Below, one piece after another: positions 45,859 through 55,151 of a stretch of 64,000 nt of DNA. The stretch comes from JAZKIX01 sp040384645 (GTDB lineage Bacteria; Pseudomonadota; Gammaproteobacteria; Burkholderiales; Burkholderiaceae_D), in NCBI GenBank assembly GCA_040384645.1, contig JAZKIX010000070.1, positions 1 through 64,000 of the forward strand, read 5' to 3'. Position numbers and translations under genes: made by a program. Position 1 is the first letter of the stretch. Each line of letters begins with the position of its first letter. The notes beneath the pieces were generated by a model. It had not been told where the DNA came from. It worked only from the letters and a program-made list of their open reading frames with translations, and made no database searches.

Positions 45859-47270
45859 ATGCAAACCGCCACCTTACCCGACGCCCCGGAAGCGCCGCCC
45901 GATCAATTGCCGCCTCGCCAGCGTGCCGATCTGCGACCCTATTCGAATGAAAATGTGTTGTTCATCTTCATGGCGCTCATTTCGGCTTGCTATTGGGTCG
46001 GGCTGACAATTATCACCCTGGGCTTGATCTGGGTTGTCATGCTGTTGCTTTATCTGTTGGGTCTGGTGGCGTTTTCTTACTTTATTTCTTATGTGCGCGG
46101 CAACGGGGTGCGGGTGACGGCGCAGCAATTCCCTGACCTGCACGCGCGTTTTGAAGCGTGCTGCCATACGGTAGGCATGAGCAAGCGGCCTGAGTTTTAT
46201 CTGGTGACCGGCAATGGCGCACTGAATGCCTTTGCGACACGCTTCTTGCATCGCTATTACGTGGTGCTGTATGCCGAAATCGTCGATGCGCTGGTCGACG
46301 ATCCCGATGCTTTGAATTTTTATATCGGGCATGAACTGGGTCACATCGCGCAAAAGCATCTGGTGCATCACTGGTGGCTGGTGTTTGCACGCTGGATTCN
46401 NNNNNNNNNCTGGGCACGGCATACTCACGCGCACGGGAATATACCTGCGACCAATACGGCTTGCTCTGTACCAATAACAAACGCAGCGCGGTGCGCGCAC
46501 TATCGGTATTGGCGGCCGGTAGCCGACGCTGGAAGTCGATGAATACGCAGGCATATATTGCGCAAACCGAGCAAACCGGTGGCTTCTGGATGTCGCTCAA
46601 TGAGCTGACCGCTGACTATCCTTGGTTGTGCAAGCGGGTGGCGCGGATCGAACAAGATGGCCAGACCAACTTCCCACGGCGCAGCATCTGGGCCTGGATT
46701 GTTGCGACCTTTATCCCGAATACGGGATTTGGCTTGTTGGGCGCGGTGATTGTGTATGTGTATCTGTTGATTTTTCTGGTGCCGCTCGGCATCGCTGCTT
46801 ACAGCACCTATGCCGAGGGTGCAAAGGAAGAGGCGGCCCGCATTGAGCATGGCGGCACGCGCGAGAAATTAAGCAGTGCCTACGATGCCGGCATGGTTGC
46901 GGCCAATCTGGTGACATTGCACTACCAGAAGGATCAATCCTTCCCCGAGTCGCTGGAACAACTTGATTTTAAAAATCCAAGTGTGGCGTCGGTCAAGTCG
47001 ATTACCTACGCTACCAGCGGCGCGGACTGGGAAGGAGCGCGCATTTTTGTCGAGCTCAATTTGCCGAAACCGAAAGACAGCACGCTTGCGCCGCAGTTGA
47101 TGTTGGCGTTTTCCTTGGACGACGAAGAAGATCCGATCTGGACTTGCACCGTGAGCGGTAAGATAGCCAACGCCGCAATGCCTGAACCATGTAGCAGTAG
47201 CGATGAGGAAGAAGCAGTACCTGAAGCTGAGCCTACAATTTTGGAAAAAATGCTGTCGAAGTTGAAGTAA
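45859..47270 (+). CDS. M48-family membrane metalloprotease with C-terminal extension (contains a gap)
   Basis: An HtpX/Ste24-type zinc protease of the inner membrane. Two membrane segments follow a short proline-rich start (IFMALISACYWVGLTIITLGLIW, VVMLLLYLLGLVAFSYFIS). The zinc motif HELGHIAQKH is at about residues 158-167. A 10-N gap (46400-46409) follows FARWI; after it the protein resumes in another frame with LGTAYSRAREYTCDQYG, holding the third zinc ligand region. Family spacing suggests about 5 nt are missing. The C-terminal part has another membrane segment (FGLLGAVIVYVYLLIFLVPLG) and an extra soluble domain with an acidic end, a less common extension. A perfect terminator follows at 47291. 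Confidence 0.82.
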
Positions 47271-47290
47271 ATTTTGATTGCTCTTCATGG

Positions 47291-47318
47291 AAAAAAGCGC
47301 GGAATTCCGCGCTTTTTT
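47291..47318. terminator. Bidirectional rho-independent terminator
   Basis: A perfect 14-bp palindrome: AAAAAAGCGCGG paired with CCGCGCTTTTTT around AATT. It gives a T-run on both strands and serves the M48 gene and the convergent GH2 gene. Confidence 0.9.
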
Positions 47319-47339
47319 CTTGCTGGTTACTGCAACAAC

Positions 47340-50081
47340 CTATGGCGCCCAGGCTGCGTCAACCGACCAGCGGCTATCGGCGTCGTAACCGCCCGGGGTG
47401 TTCCACGCATCGCCGCCACGGCCATCGGCAATCCAGACTTCCGAATTGTAATGACGTAGGAAACGGTACGGGTAGTTATAGGCAGCAAAACGGACACCAC
47501 CGCTGGCGCTGGCATGGGTACAGAACGTGGCATCCTGACGGAATACATCGCTATTTTCCAACGCATCTTTGCGCAGGCGCGACGCTGCGTGACGCAAGAA
47601 ATTGCCAGGGTAATTGCGCGACTCGAAGGAATAGCAACTTGCATCGGCCAGGCCGGTGACGATACGCCATGTCGCATCTTGTTTGACGTAATTTTCACTA
47701 GCGCCAGTTACCACTTCGGTATACCCAAGGTTGACGCTATGGCGTAGATAACGGTTGTCGAAACCGGGCGTCAATACCCGCAGCGAACGCCACTCACCCA
47801 CTGGCAAGATCACACTGCTATGCCACCAACCAGTAACCGGCGCCCAAGATGCATCGGCGCGGAAGCCGCTAGTATCCTGAAGGGCGTTGAGCCACAGTTC
47901 TGAATTGGCATGGCGGATGTAATTGCCTGGATAGTTTTTTGACTCCAGCGAAATGCCGCCACCGCCGTCCAGTGCCGGCCGGGTGCAGAATGTCGCATCC
48001 TGGCGGAACAGATCGCTATTGTTATTTGGATCGATGCGCAGGCGGTAGGCAGAATGGCGCAAGAACTGGCCGGGCTGATTGATCGACTCGAACGAGAGGC
48101 AACTAGCGTCTGCCAAGCCGGCGACGACTTTCCATGAACTGTCTTTCTTGAGCGCCTCGGCGCTATTGACGTCCACCACATCGGTCACGCCGAGACTGCC
48201 GTTATGGCGCAGGTAGCGGTTGGTCACGCCCGGCGTCACGGTGCGGAAGGAATAAGAGGCACCCTGCCGGATATACGGCACGCCATCGACCAACGCTTGA
48301 TTGGCTGCTTTGACGCGGACGAAATCCATCTTTTTGACTTGACGGTCATAGGTCACAAAACCATTGAGTTCATCTTCGACGTCGGTGGTTTCGGTGTAGA
48401 CCGCAGCGCTCAATCCTTGCGACATTGCCAGTTCGCGCAGGCTATTGACCTGATCGATGAAGACATTGGTCAAGCTATTGGAATCTGGATACAGGTTGTA
48501 GCAACAGGTCGAGCTGGGGTTCCACATATGGCCGTCGACACGCAAGCCATTGCCGCCGTATTCACCCAGCGTCGAGGGTCGGTTAGGCTGGAACGCTGGC
48601 GCCACCGGGCCTGGATAATCGTGGGTATCGATCAAGTCGCCTACACCAGGATCGCCCGGCGCCCAGTTGATGCCGGAATGGGTATTGACCAGGCGACTCG
48701 GGTCCCAGCTCTTGAACAGGTTCGCCATGCGCGGCATATCAAAATCACCCCACGACTCGTTGAAAATGACCCAAGTTACCACCGCCGGCGAGGAGCGATG
48801 CTCATCCACGATCTCGCGGTCGGCGGCTTCCACCAAGGCACGGACAGCGGCATTGGCTTCGGCATCCCAGGCATGCGGCATGTCTTGCCAGACCATGAGG
48901 CCGAGTTTGTCAGCCCAATAGAACCAACGCTGCGGCTCGACCTTGATGTGCTTGCGCACCATATTAAACCCGAGGTCCTTGGTCAATTGCAGATCGTATT
49001 TCAAGGCATCGTCGGTCGGCGCGGTATACAAACCGTCTGGCCAGAACCCTTGGTCGAGCGGGCCGAACTGGAATACGTATTTGCCATTAAGCAAAGGACG
49101 CGGTACGCCGCCAACTGTGCCGACGGCAATCGAGCGCATACCAAAATAGCTGCCCACTTCGTCGACAATCGTCGCGCCGCTGCGCAGCCGTACTTTTAAA
49201 TCGTACAGAAAGGGATCGCTGGGCGACCAAAGGCGCGGGTTTGGCACCGGGATGGTGAATTCTGCCCCTGCACTGCCGACACTGGTGGCGATCTGTGTGC
49301 CGCCACTGGAAGCGATGGCTTCCACCGTTTGCCCATTCAAACCGGTGCCATGCACGATCACGCGCAAGCGGCTGTTGGCCAGATCGGGCGTCATGTCCAG
49401 CCGGGTAATGTGCGGCGTCGGGGTTGCTTCTAGCCATACGGTTTGCCAGATGCCAGAAGACGGGGTATAAAAAATGCCGCCTGGATTATTGGTCTGTTTG
49501 CCCAGCATATTGCTGCCATCGGTAGGGTCGAAAGCGCCCACTACCAGATCGTTGCTGCCGCTATGCAGATACGGCGTGATGTCAAAACTGAAGGCATCGT
49601 AGCCGCCCACGTGCTGGCCGACTTGGGTGCCGTTGACATAGACCGTGGCCTTGCGATCGACTGCGCCGAAATGCAGTTGCACCCGGCGCCCGTTCCACCC
49701 GCTCGGCACCACGAAGCTGCGCTTGTACCAGAGGTTGCGCTCATTCATGCGCTGAATGCCGGACAAGTACGATTCAGCCGGATACGGCACCAGGATTTGC
49801 TCCGGATTTGCGGGAAATCCGGGCGCGATTGCCGGCGGATTCTCTGCATTGGGTGCAGCGCTGCCGCCGTTATAGCTCCATTTGCCATTCAAGTTGACCC
49901 AATCGGCGCGCGTCATTTGCGGCCGTGGATATTCTGGCAAGGGCGTCGCCGCTTGCAGCGCGGCGGCAGTCCATGGCGTAGTCAAACGCGCTGTTGCTGC
50001 AACGGCACTCGACGAGCCGCCACAAATGAAGGTCACTAGCGGCATGATTAATGCCGCAATCCAAACTCTTTTCGTCTTCAC
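47340..50081 (-). CDS. Secreted glycoside hydrolase family 2 enzyme with two C-terminal AbfB modules
   Basis: A 913-residue exported enzyme (signal ending GGSSSAVAA). The order matches GH2: jelly-roll sugar-binding domain (NLNGKWSYNGG, RNLWYKRSFVVPSGWNGRRVQLHFGAVDRKATVYVNG), immunoglobulin-like domain, and TIM barrel (NMVRKHIKVEPQRWFYWADKLGLMVWQDMPHAW). The probable acid/base is in TWVIFNESWG and the candidate nucleophile in AAVYTETTDVEDE. The last 310 residues hold two AbfB (CBM42-type, arabinofuranose-binding) trefoils, recognisable by repeated RYLRH, FLRHSAYRLR and DATFCTR motifs. Probable role: degrading plant or microbial polysaccharide with arabinose side chains, with beta-galactosidase/glucuronidase-like chemistry. 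Substrate is inference. Confidence 0.87.
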   Translation of the reverse strand: MKTKRVWIAALIMPLVTFICGGSSSAVAATARLTTPWTAAALQAATPLPEYPRPQMTRADWVNLNGKWSYNGGSAAPNAENPPAIAPGFPANPEQILVPYPAESYLSGIQRMNERNLWYKRSFVVPSGWNGRRVQLHFGAVDRKATVYVNGTQVGQHVGGYDAFSFDITPYLHSGSNDLVVGAFDPTDGSNMLGKQTNNPGGIFYTPSSGIWQTVWLEATPTPHITRLDMTPDLANSRLRVIVHGTGLNGQTVEAIASSGGTQIATSVGSAGAEFTIPVPNPRLWSPSDPFLYDLKVRLRSGATIVDEVGSYFGMRSIAVGTVGGVPRPLLNGKYVFQFGPLDQGFWPDGLYTAPTDDALKYDLQLTKDLGFNMVRKHIKVEPQRWFYWADKLGLMVWQDMPHAWDAEANAAVRALVEAADREIVDEHRSSPAVVTWVIFNESWGDFDMPRMANLFKSWDPSRLVNTHSGINWAPGDPGVGDLIDTHDYPGPVAPAFQPNRPSTLGEYGGNGLRVDGHMWNPSSTCCYNLYPDSNSLTNVFIDQVNSLRELAMSQGLSAAVYTETTDVEDELNGFVTYDRQVKKMDFVRVKAANQALVDGVPYIRQGASYSFRTVTPGVTNRYLRHNGSLGVTDVVDVNSAEALKKDSSWKVVAGLADASCLSFESINQPGQFLRHSAYRLRIDPNNNSDLFRQDATFCTRPALDGGGGISLESKNYPGNYIRHANSELWLNALQDTSGFRADASWAPVTGWWHSSVILPVGEWRSLRVLTPGFDNRYLRHSVNLGYTEVVTGASENYVKQDATWRIVTGLADASCYSFESRNYPGNFLRHAASRLRKDALENSDVFRQDATFCTHASASGGVRFAAYNYPYRFLRHYNSEVWIADGRGGDAWNTPGGYDADSRWSVDAAWAP

Positions 50082-50650
50082 ATTCTTCTCCCTTTTTTGA
50101 TTCGATTATTTTTGATTCGAACCTCTTGCATGAATGAATTTTTGCCGGTCGGCCATGCCGGCAAAGTAATACTATATTATTGAAACCTTGACAATCAAGC
50201 ATTCAATCCATTTTTTTATTCATCGTTCGATACCATCTACTACTGCAAACACGTCTAAAAGCCGTTTATGGAACAGCGCATCGGGATTGCTTAAGCACGA
50301 TGGCAGGCCAGGGAACAGCGTTAAAACACGCATAGGAACAATAAATATACTGGGCTATGTATTTTTAAAGGCGCAATGAATACCTGCGGATAAGGTGGTG
50401 TTTTTTGCTATACTCCCCCATTAATCCTAAATGATGGCAGGGGTTTTTGACGGCTTGATGCAAGCGGGTCAACAAGGTCGTAAGGATTTCTGTTGTCGCC
50501 GCGCGTCGGAATGTGGCGCCGCGTGCGCGCTGCCGCTGAATCTGCGGCAAGACACCATGAAAATATGCTTCCAAGCCAATTTTTGATGCACAATTGTTGC
50601 AGCGAAAGTACAGCTAGAACACCAGCGGCAAGATTTGAAATGGCGCAACC
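50082..50650. other. Divergent intergenic region holding repeat copy 6
   Basis: About 570 bp between the GH2 gene and the CHASE-LOV-GGDEF-EAL gene. AT-rich near 50165-50240. Contains the repeat at 50342-50421. No ORF is credible. Confidence 0.4.
50342..50421 (+). repeat. 80-bp intergenic repeat, copy 6 of 8
   Basis: Starts TAAATATACTGGGCTATGTATTTTT and ends GCTATACTCCCCCA. It lies between divergent genes, 230 bp before the GGDEF-EAL gene. Confidence 0.8.
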
Positions 50651-53530
50651 GTGACGATAGGCGATTCCGAAAAACCGTCAACCATGACGCTCCCCGTTAG
50701 CGTCGTGCTCACTATCGTGCTTGGTTTTGCTGGTACTGCCTTGCTGTTCAAAACCGTCAGCGATCTTGAGTCCGAAAAAAACTTAGCTGATTTCCAGCAA
50801 CGCGCCGCAGTCAGGATTGCCGTGGTGGGCGAAGGTTTGGCCAAGGCAGAGGAATTGCTGCGCAATGTCAACCTGTCGTTCGAAACCAGTGAAGTAGTTA
50901 GCCGCGAAGAGTTCGCTCTGATTACTAAACGGCTGCTAAGCCGCACGCCAGCGATCCAATCGGTCAGCTTTCAACGTATTATCTCGGGCGCCCAACGCCC
51001 GGAATACGAACGGACGATGCGTGAAAAATTTCCCGGCATTTCCATCGAGCGATGGACCAAAGGCGTGCGTCTGCCGGCAACGCAGCAAGATAGTTATCGG
51101 GTAATCGATTACATCGAACCGGCAAATGAGAATCGGGCTGCATTTGGCCTCGATACCTCCCATGCCGGTCCGCTGGCAGACGCGGTGGCACGGGCGCGCG
51201 ATACCGGTTTGCCATCGGCTACCGAACTGGTGACACTACCGCAAGGCAAGGCGACGCCGGATGGTGTGGTGCTTTTTATGCCGACTTACCGACGCGGCGC
51301 ACTGCTGGACACAATTGCAGCGCGGCGGGCAGCGGTGACGGGTTACACCAGCGTGGCATTTCGGAGCGGTGAACTGGTGCAACACGTGCTGACCAAAGCA
51401 GCCTTACTAGAACCGAACGGATTGCCGCTCAAAGTTTATCTTGGCACCGACCGGCGCGAGCGCAATCTGGTTTTTCGCTCTGGCGACGCGGCTGACCGCG
51501 ATGCAGCCGCTAGCAGCCCCTGGGGTCTTTTGCCTTATCCAACGCCGCAAGAAATTTCAAAACAATTCGATATCGCCGGCAAAACTTGGCAGCTCATCGT
51601 ATCGCCACCGCCCAATGCCTTTTTGCCGAACCGGCTCGGCTCCTTCCTGACATTGATGGCCGGCGTGCTGGCGACCTTGTGGGGTGCGGCCAGTTTACAA
51701 AAACTGTCAACCCGGGCCCGCCGTACCGAACACATCATCGATCAGCGCAATGAAGAATTAAAGCAATCCAATAGCTTGCTTACCCAGGAATTAGCGGCCC
51801 GCAGAGAAATGCAGCAAGCCTTGTTGCTGCGCGAACGCGCCATCGAATCGAGCGCCAACGCCATCATTATTTCCAGCGCGCAGGCGCCGGATTATCCGAT
51901 CATCTATGTCAATCCCGCGTTTGAGCGCATCACCGGATATCAGGCGCATGAAGTGATGGGACAAAGTTGTCGCTTCATGCGCGGCGACGACCATATCCAA
52001 ACCGGGCTAGAAGAAATCCGCGCCGCCTTGCGCGAGCAACGCCCCGGCCGTGCGATTTTGCGCAATTATCATAAAGATGGCACCCTGTTCTGGAACGACT
52101 TGTACCTGTCGCCAGTGAAAGACGCGGACGGCATCGTGACCCATTTCGTCGCTGCCCAATACGACATCACCGAGATGAAACGCTACCAGGCAGAATTGGA
52201 GATCCAAGCCAGCCGCGACACGCTGACCGGGCTAGCGAATCGCCATCTTTTGGACGACCGGTTAAAGAAAGCGATTGCCCATGCCGACCGGTATCGCAAT
52301 TCGGTCTGGGTCCTGATATTCGACTTGGACCGCTTCAAGTTAATCAACGATTCTCTGGGTCGGCATGCGGGCGACATCGTCTTGAAAACCGTCGCCAGCC
52401 GACTCAAATCAAGCGCACGCGAAATCGATACCATCGCCCGTTTTGGCGCCGATGAATTCGTGCTGATCCTGCCGCAACAATCCGATAGCAACCTCAATAC
52501 CGACATCGTGCAACGCATCATGAATGCAGTGTCCGAATACATCATCGTCGACGATCGCGAGCTGCATATCACCAGCAGTGTCGGCATCGCGGTTTATCCG
52601 GCCGATGGCAACGACGCCGAAGCATTGCTCACGCATGCTGGCATCGCGATGTACCGCGCTAAGGAAAACGGCCGCAATAATTTTCAGTTCTATCGATCGG
52701 CCATGAATGAACGGGCGCTGGATCGGCTACGGATCGAGGGCGAATTGCACAGCGCGCTGGAACGCGGCGAATTTCTGTTGCATTACCAGCCGCAAGTCGA
52801 TCTGGGCAGCGGCAAGATCGTCGGGATGGAAGCGCTAATCCGCTGGCTGCATCCGACCCTGGGCATGATCTCGCCCTTGAATTTTATCGGCCTGGCAGAG
52901 GACACCGGCCTGATTGTGCCAATTGGCGCCTGGGTAATCCGCACCGCTTGCATGCAAAACAAGGCATGGGCCGATGCCGGCCTGGGTCAGTTGCGGGTCG
53001 CGGTCAATTTATCGGCACGCCAGTTCGCGCAAAAAAACCTGGTGGCGATGATCGCCGAGGTGCTGCAAGAATCCGGCCTGGCACCCGACCGGCTTGAAAT
53101 CGAGCTGACCGAAAGCCTGATCATGAGCGATGTGCAGCAAGCGATCCTGACGCTGGAACAGTTGAAAGAGTTGGGCGTGCTGTTGTCGGTAGACGATTTC
53201 GGCACCGGTTATTCCAGCCTGTCATACCTGAAGCGCTTTCCGATCGACACTCTCAAGATCGACCAAACCTTCGTCCACGATATCACCCACGATGCGGACG
53301 ATGCCGCCATCGTCGATGCGATCATTTCACTGGCGCATAATTTGCGGCTGACGGTGATCGCCGAAGGGGTTGAAACCGAAGACCAGCTCAACTATTTGCG
53401 ACTGCAAGGCTGCGATGAAATCCAGGGATATTACTTCAGCCGACCGGTGCCGAGCGACGCCTTTGAGGCGCTATTGCGCAGCCGGATCGGACTGGAAATC
53501 CTGCATTCAAAATTGGCGAAAAGAAGTTGA
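50651..53530 (+). CDS. CHASE-LOV-GGDEF-EAL cyclic-di-GMP signalling protein
   Basis: A 959-residue membrane sensor. Membrane segments near residues 12-35 and 325-345 enclose a periplasmic CHASE domain (SVSFQRIISGAQRPEYERTM, AAFGLDTSHAGPLADAVARARD). Next a PAS domain of LOV type: NPAFERITGYQAHEVMG, then GQSCRFMRG with the candidate photoactive Cys near 440, NYHKDGTLFWNDLYLSPV and FVAAQYDIT. The GGDEF domain (DTLTGLANRHLLDDRL) has a degenerate site, RFGADEF near 599. The EAL domain is complete: GMEALIRW near 727, NLSARQF, ELTES, DDFGTGYSSL, KIDQ, IAEGVET, QGYYFSRP. It is therefore probably a c-di-GMP phosphodiesterase controlled by an external ligand and possibly blue light. The GTG at 50651 is used; ATG 50684 is an alternative. 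Cys-to-flavin photochemistry is inferred from motif only. Confidence 0.88.
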   Translation: MTIGDSEKPSTMTLPVSVVLTIVLGFAGTALLFKTVSDLESEKNLADFQQRAAVRIAVVGEGLAKAEELLRNVNLSFETSEVVSREEFALITKRLLSRTPAIQSVSFQRIISGAQRPEYERTMREKFPGISIERWTKGVRLPATQQDSYRVIDYIEPANENRAAFGLDTSHAGPLADAVARARDTGLPSATELVTLPQGKATPDGVVLFMPTYRRGALLDTIAARRAAVTGYTSVAFRSGELVQHVLTKAALLEPNGLPLKVYLGTDRRERNLVFRSGDAADRDAAASSPWGLLPYPTPQEISKQFDIAGKTWQLIVSPPPNAFLPNRLGSFLTLMAGVLATLWGAASLQKLSTRARRTEHIIDQRNEELKQSNSLLTQELAARREMQQALLLRERAIESSANAIIISSAQAPDYPIIYVNPAFERITGYQAHEVMGQSCRFMRGDDHIQTGLEEIRAALREQRPGRAILRNYHKDGTLFWNDLYLSPVKDADGIVTHFVAAQYDITEMKRYQAELEIQASRDTLTGLANRHLLDDRLKKAIAHADRYRNSVWVLIFDLDRFKLINDSLGRHAGDIVLKTVASRLKSSAREIDTIARFGADEFVLILPQQSDSNLNTDIVQRIMNAVSEYIIVDDRELHITSSVGIAVYPADGNDAEALLTHAGIAMYRAKENGRNNFQFYRSAMNERALDRLRIEGELHSALERGEFLLHYQPQVDLGSGKIVGMEALIRWLHPTLGMISPLNFIGLAEDTGLIVPIGAWVIRTACMQNKAWADAGLGQLRVAVNLSARQFAQKNLVAMIAEVLQESGLAPDRLEIELTESLIMSDVQQAILTLEQLKELGVLLSVDDFGTGYSSLSYLKRFPIDTLKIDQTFVHDITHDADDAAIVDAIISLAHNLRLTVIAEGVETEDQLNYLRLQGCDEIQGYYFSRPVPSDAFEALLRSRIGLEILHSKLAKRS

Positions 53531-53587
53531 TAGCCAACGGTGCACGGGCCTGTAAGCCGGGATTTGAGCCGGCAAACTGTCTGACTT

Positions 53588-54112
53588 TCAACGCCAGCGT
53601 CTGGCCTTGAAAGTTTTATTGCTATGGCAAGCGATGGTATTGGGCTGCTCCAGATTAACTTGTCGCGCTAATTTGCCGGCCTCGCCATAGCCCCATCCCG
53701 CGGCAAGCAAACTTAGCGGCACCAACGACAACATCAGCAGGCCCCTGATTCTGGCCGAGCGGCCGCGAATGATTTTGGTTGGACGCAAGACCTTGGTATT
53801 TTTGGGAGGTACTTGTTGCTCTCGTAAAATCCTCACGCCAGTCCACGCAACACCGAGGCATGGCAGCAAAACCAGCAAGGGCAATCCTACAAAAACGCCA
53901 TAGAACAATGCAGCAGTGGCCGGCTGTCCCATGACCGTACGGCAATGTGCGGTTTCAGAAAACCATTTTATCCAAGGTAATCCCCACATGGTCCACATAA
54001 TCAAAATAACAACGCCGGCGCCGATCCCGATCAATACCAGGCGCTTGCGCTCGTCATCGGTGTATTGTTCCGCGTATTCTGCGTCCTGATTCATGTTGCT
54101 CAAGTCATTCAT
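53588..54112 (-). CDS. Hypothetical inner-membrane protein (174 aa)
   Basis: Starts MNDLSNMNQDAEYAEQYTDD with GGATCC just upstream, then three membrane segments: LVLIGIGAGVVILIMWTMWGL, TAALFYGVFVGLPLLVLLPCLGVAWTG, and GLLMLSLVPLSLLAAGWGYG, separated by a basic loop (PPKNTKVLRPTKIIRGRSARIR). The C-terminus contains a cysteine and basic residues. No family is recognised. It converges with the GGDEF-EAL gene and is divergent from the DUF3142-type lipoprotein gene. Confidence 0.6.
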   Translation of the reverse strand: MNDLSNMNQDAEYAEQYTDDERKRLVLIGIGAGVVILIMWTMWGLPWIKWFSETAHCRTVMGQPATAALFYGVFVGLPLLVLLPCLGVAWTGVRILREQQVPPKNTKVLRPTKIIRGRSARIRGLLMLSLVPLSLLAAGWGYGEAGKLARQVNLEQPNTIACHSNKTFKARRWR

Positions 54113-54375
54113 AGGATCCGAAATAATCAAATTGATCAGGGCAATATTGTCGCACCCCAGGCTGTTGCGCGGCAATCGTGCCAGCCACCGACTGTCATTC
54201 CACGCACACCTTTTGTCTATGCAAAAGTTCATCTGCAATCCGTCTGCATTTCATTAACCTGGCATATTTCGTGTCTATATTTGTCCTGATCCTCATCCAA
54301 CGGCCGCTTCCAACAGGCGGCTTGAATAGCGTGTAATTGCACTTCCATCCACATGACTTTATCCATCCGATTATC

Positions 54376-55140
54376 GTGAAACTGTCCTGCCCATTTTTAT
54401 TGCTCGTCTTCATATGTCTGCTGTGCGCCTGCGATGCAAAGGTTAGCCGCAGCAGCCATTCGGCACTGGCCGGACTGCCCAATCAAATGCTGTGGGCGTG
54501 GGAACGAACCGAAGACCTGCGCTGGATCCCATCCGATGTGGGCGTCGCCTACGTCGCCACTGCAATCAGCTTGGATGGTGCAAGGGCGCGCCTGACGCCA
54601 CGCGCCAATCCACTGTATTTGCGGGCCGATACCGTTGCGGTGCCGGTAGTGCATGTCGATGTCTCGTGGCGCCAACCGCCAGTTCTTAATGCGGCGCAAA
54701 AAGCCGTGGTGGTCGAGCAAGTCTTGGCAGCAGCGGCCACTAGCAAACATCATGTGGTGCAACTGGATTTTGAAGTGCGCTTGTCACAACGCGCTTTTTT
54801 GCAAGAAGTCGTGCACGATATCCGGCAACGCTTGCCAAGCAATACTGCCTTATCGATCACCGCCCTGGCCTCGTGGTGCGCCGGCGATTATTGGCTGGGG
54901 CACATGCCAGCCGATGAAATCGTGCCAATGGTATTTCGGATGGGGCGTGATGCACAAGTTATCCGCCAACAGTTACGCGCGCAAGGTCGTTTTTTACCGG
55001 CCAATTGCAGTACTGCATTAGGCCAATCCAGCGACGAAGCCGTCGTCGGCATCACGGCCAAACGCCATTATTATTTTTCACCCAAAGCATGGACCGCCGA
55101 CAGCTGGCGACAAGTCCGCGGCGCCCAATTCAACTCCTGA
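54376..55140 (+). CDS. DUF3142-type lipoprotein
   Basis: A 254-residue probable lipoprotein: a GTG start at 54376 gives a signal with lipobox LLCAC. The body begins LPNQMLWAWERTEDLRWIPSDVGVAYVATAI, the typical opening of DUF3142 proteins, followed by HVDVSWRQPPVLNAAQKAVVVEQVLAAAA, HVVQLDFEVRLSQRAFLQEVVHDIRQRLP, and ALSITALASWCAGDYWL. The acidic residues in QLDFEVR and the tryptophan-rich ASWC resemble glycoside-hydrolase-like barrels, so a sugar-related role is possible but unproven. The next gene starts 11 bp after its stop, so the pair is an operon. Confidence 0.7.
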   Translation: MKLSCPFLLLVFICLLCACDAKVSRSSHSALAGLPNQMLWAWERTEDLRWIPSDVGVAYVATAISLDGARARLTPRANPLYLRADTVAVPVVHVDVSWRQPPVLNAAQKAVVVEQVLAAAATSKHHVVQLDFEVRLSQRAFLQEVVHDIRQRLPSNTALSITALASWCAGDYWLGHMPADEIVPMVFRMGRDAQVIRQQLRAQGRFLPANCSTALGQSSDEAVVGITAKRHYYFSPKAWTADSWRQVRGAQFNS

Positions 55141-55151
55141 GCGAGAGCACT

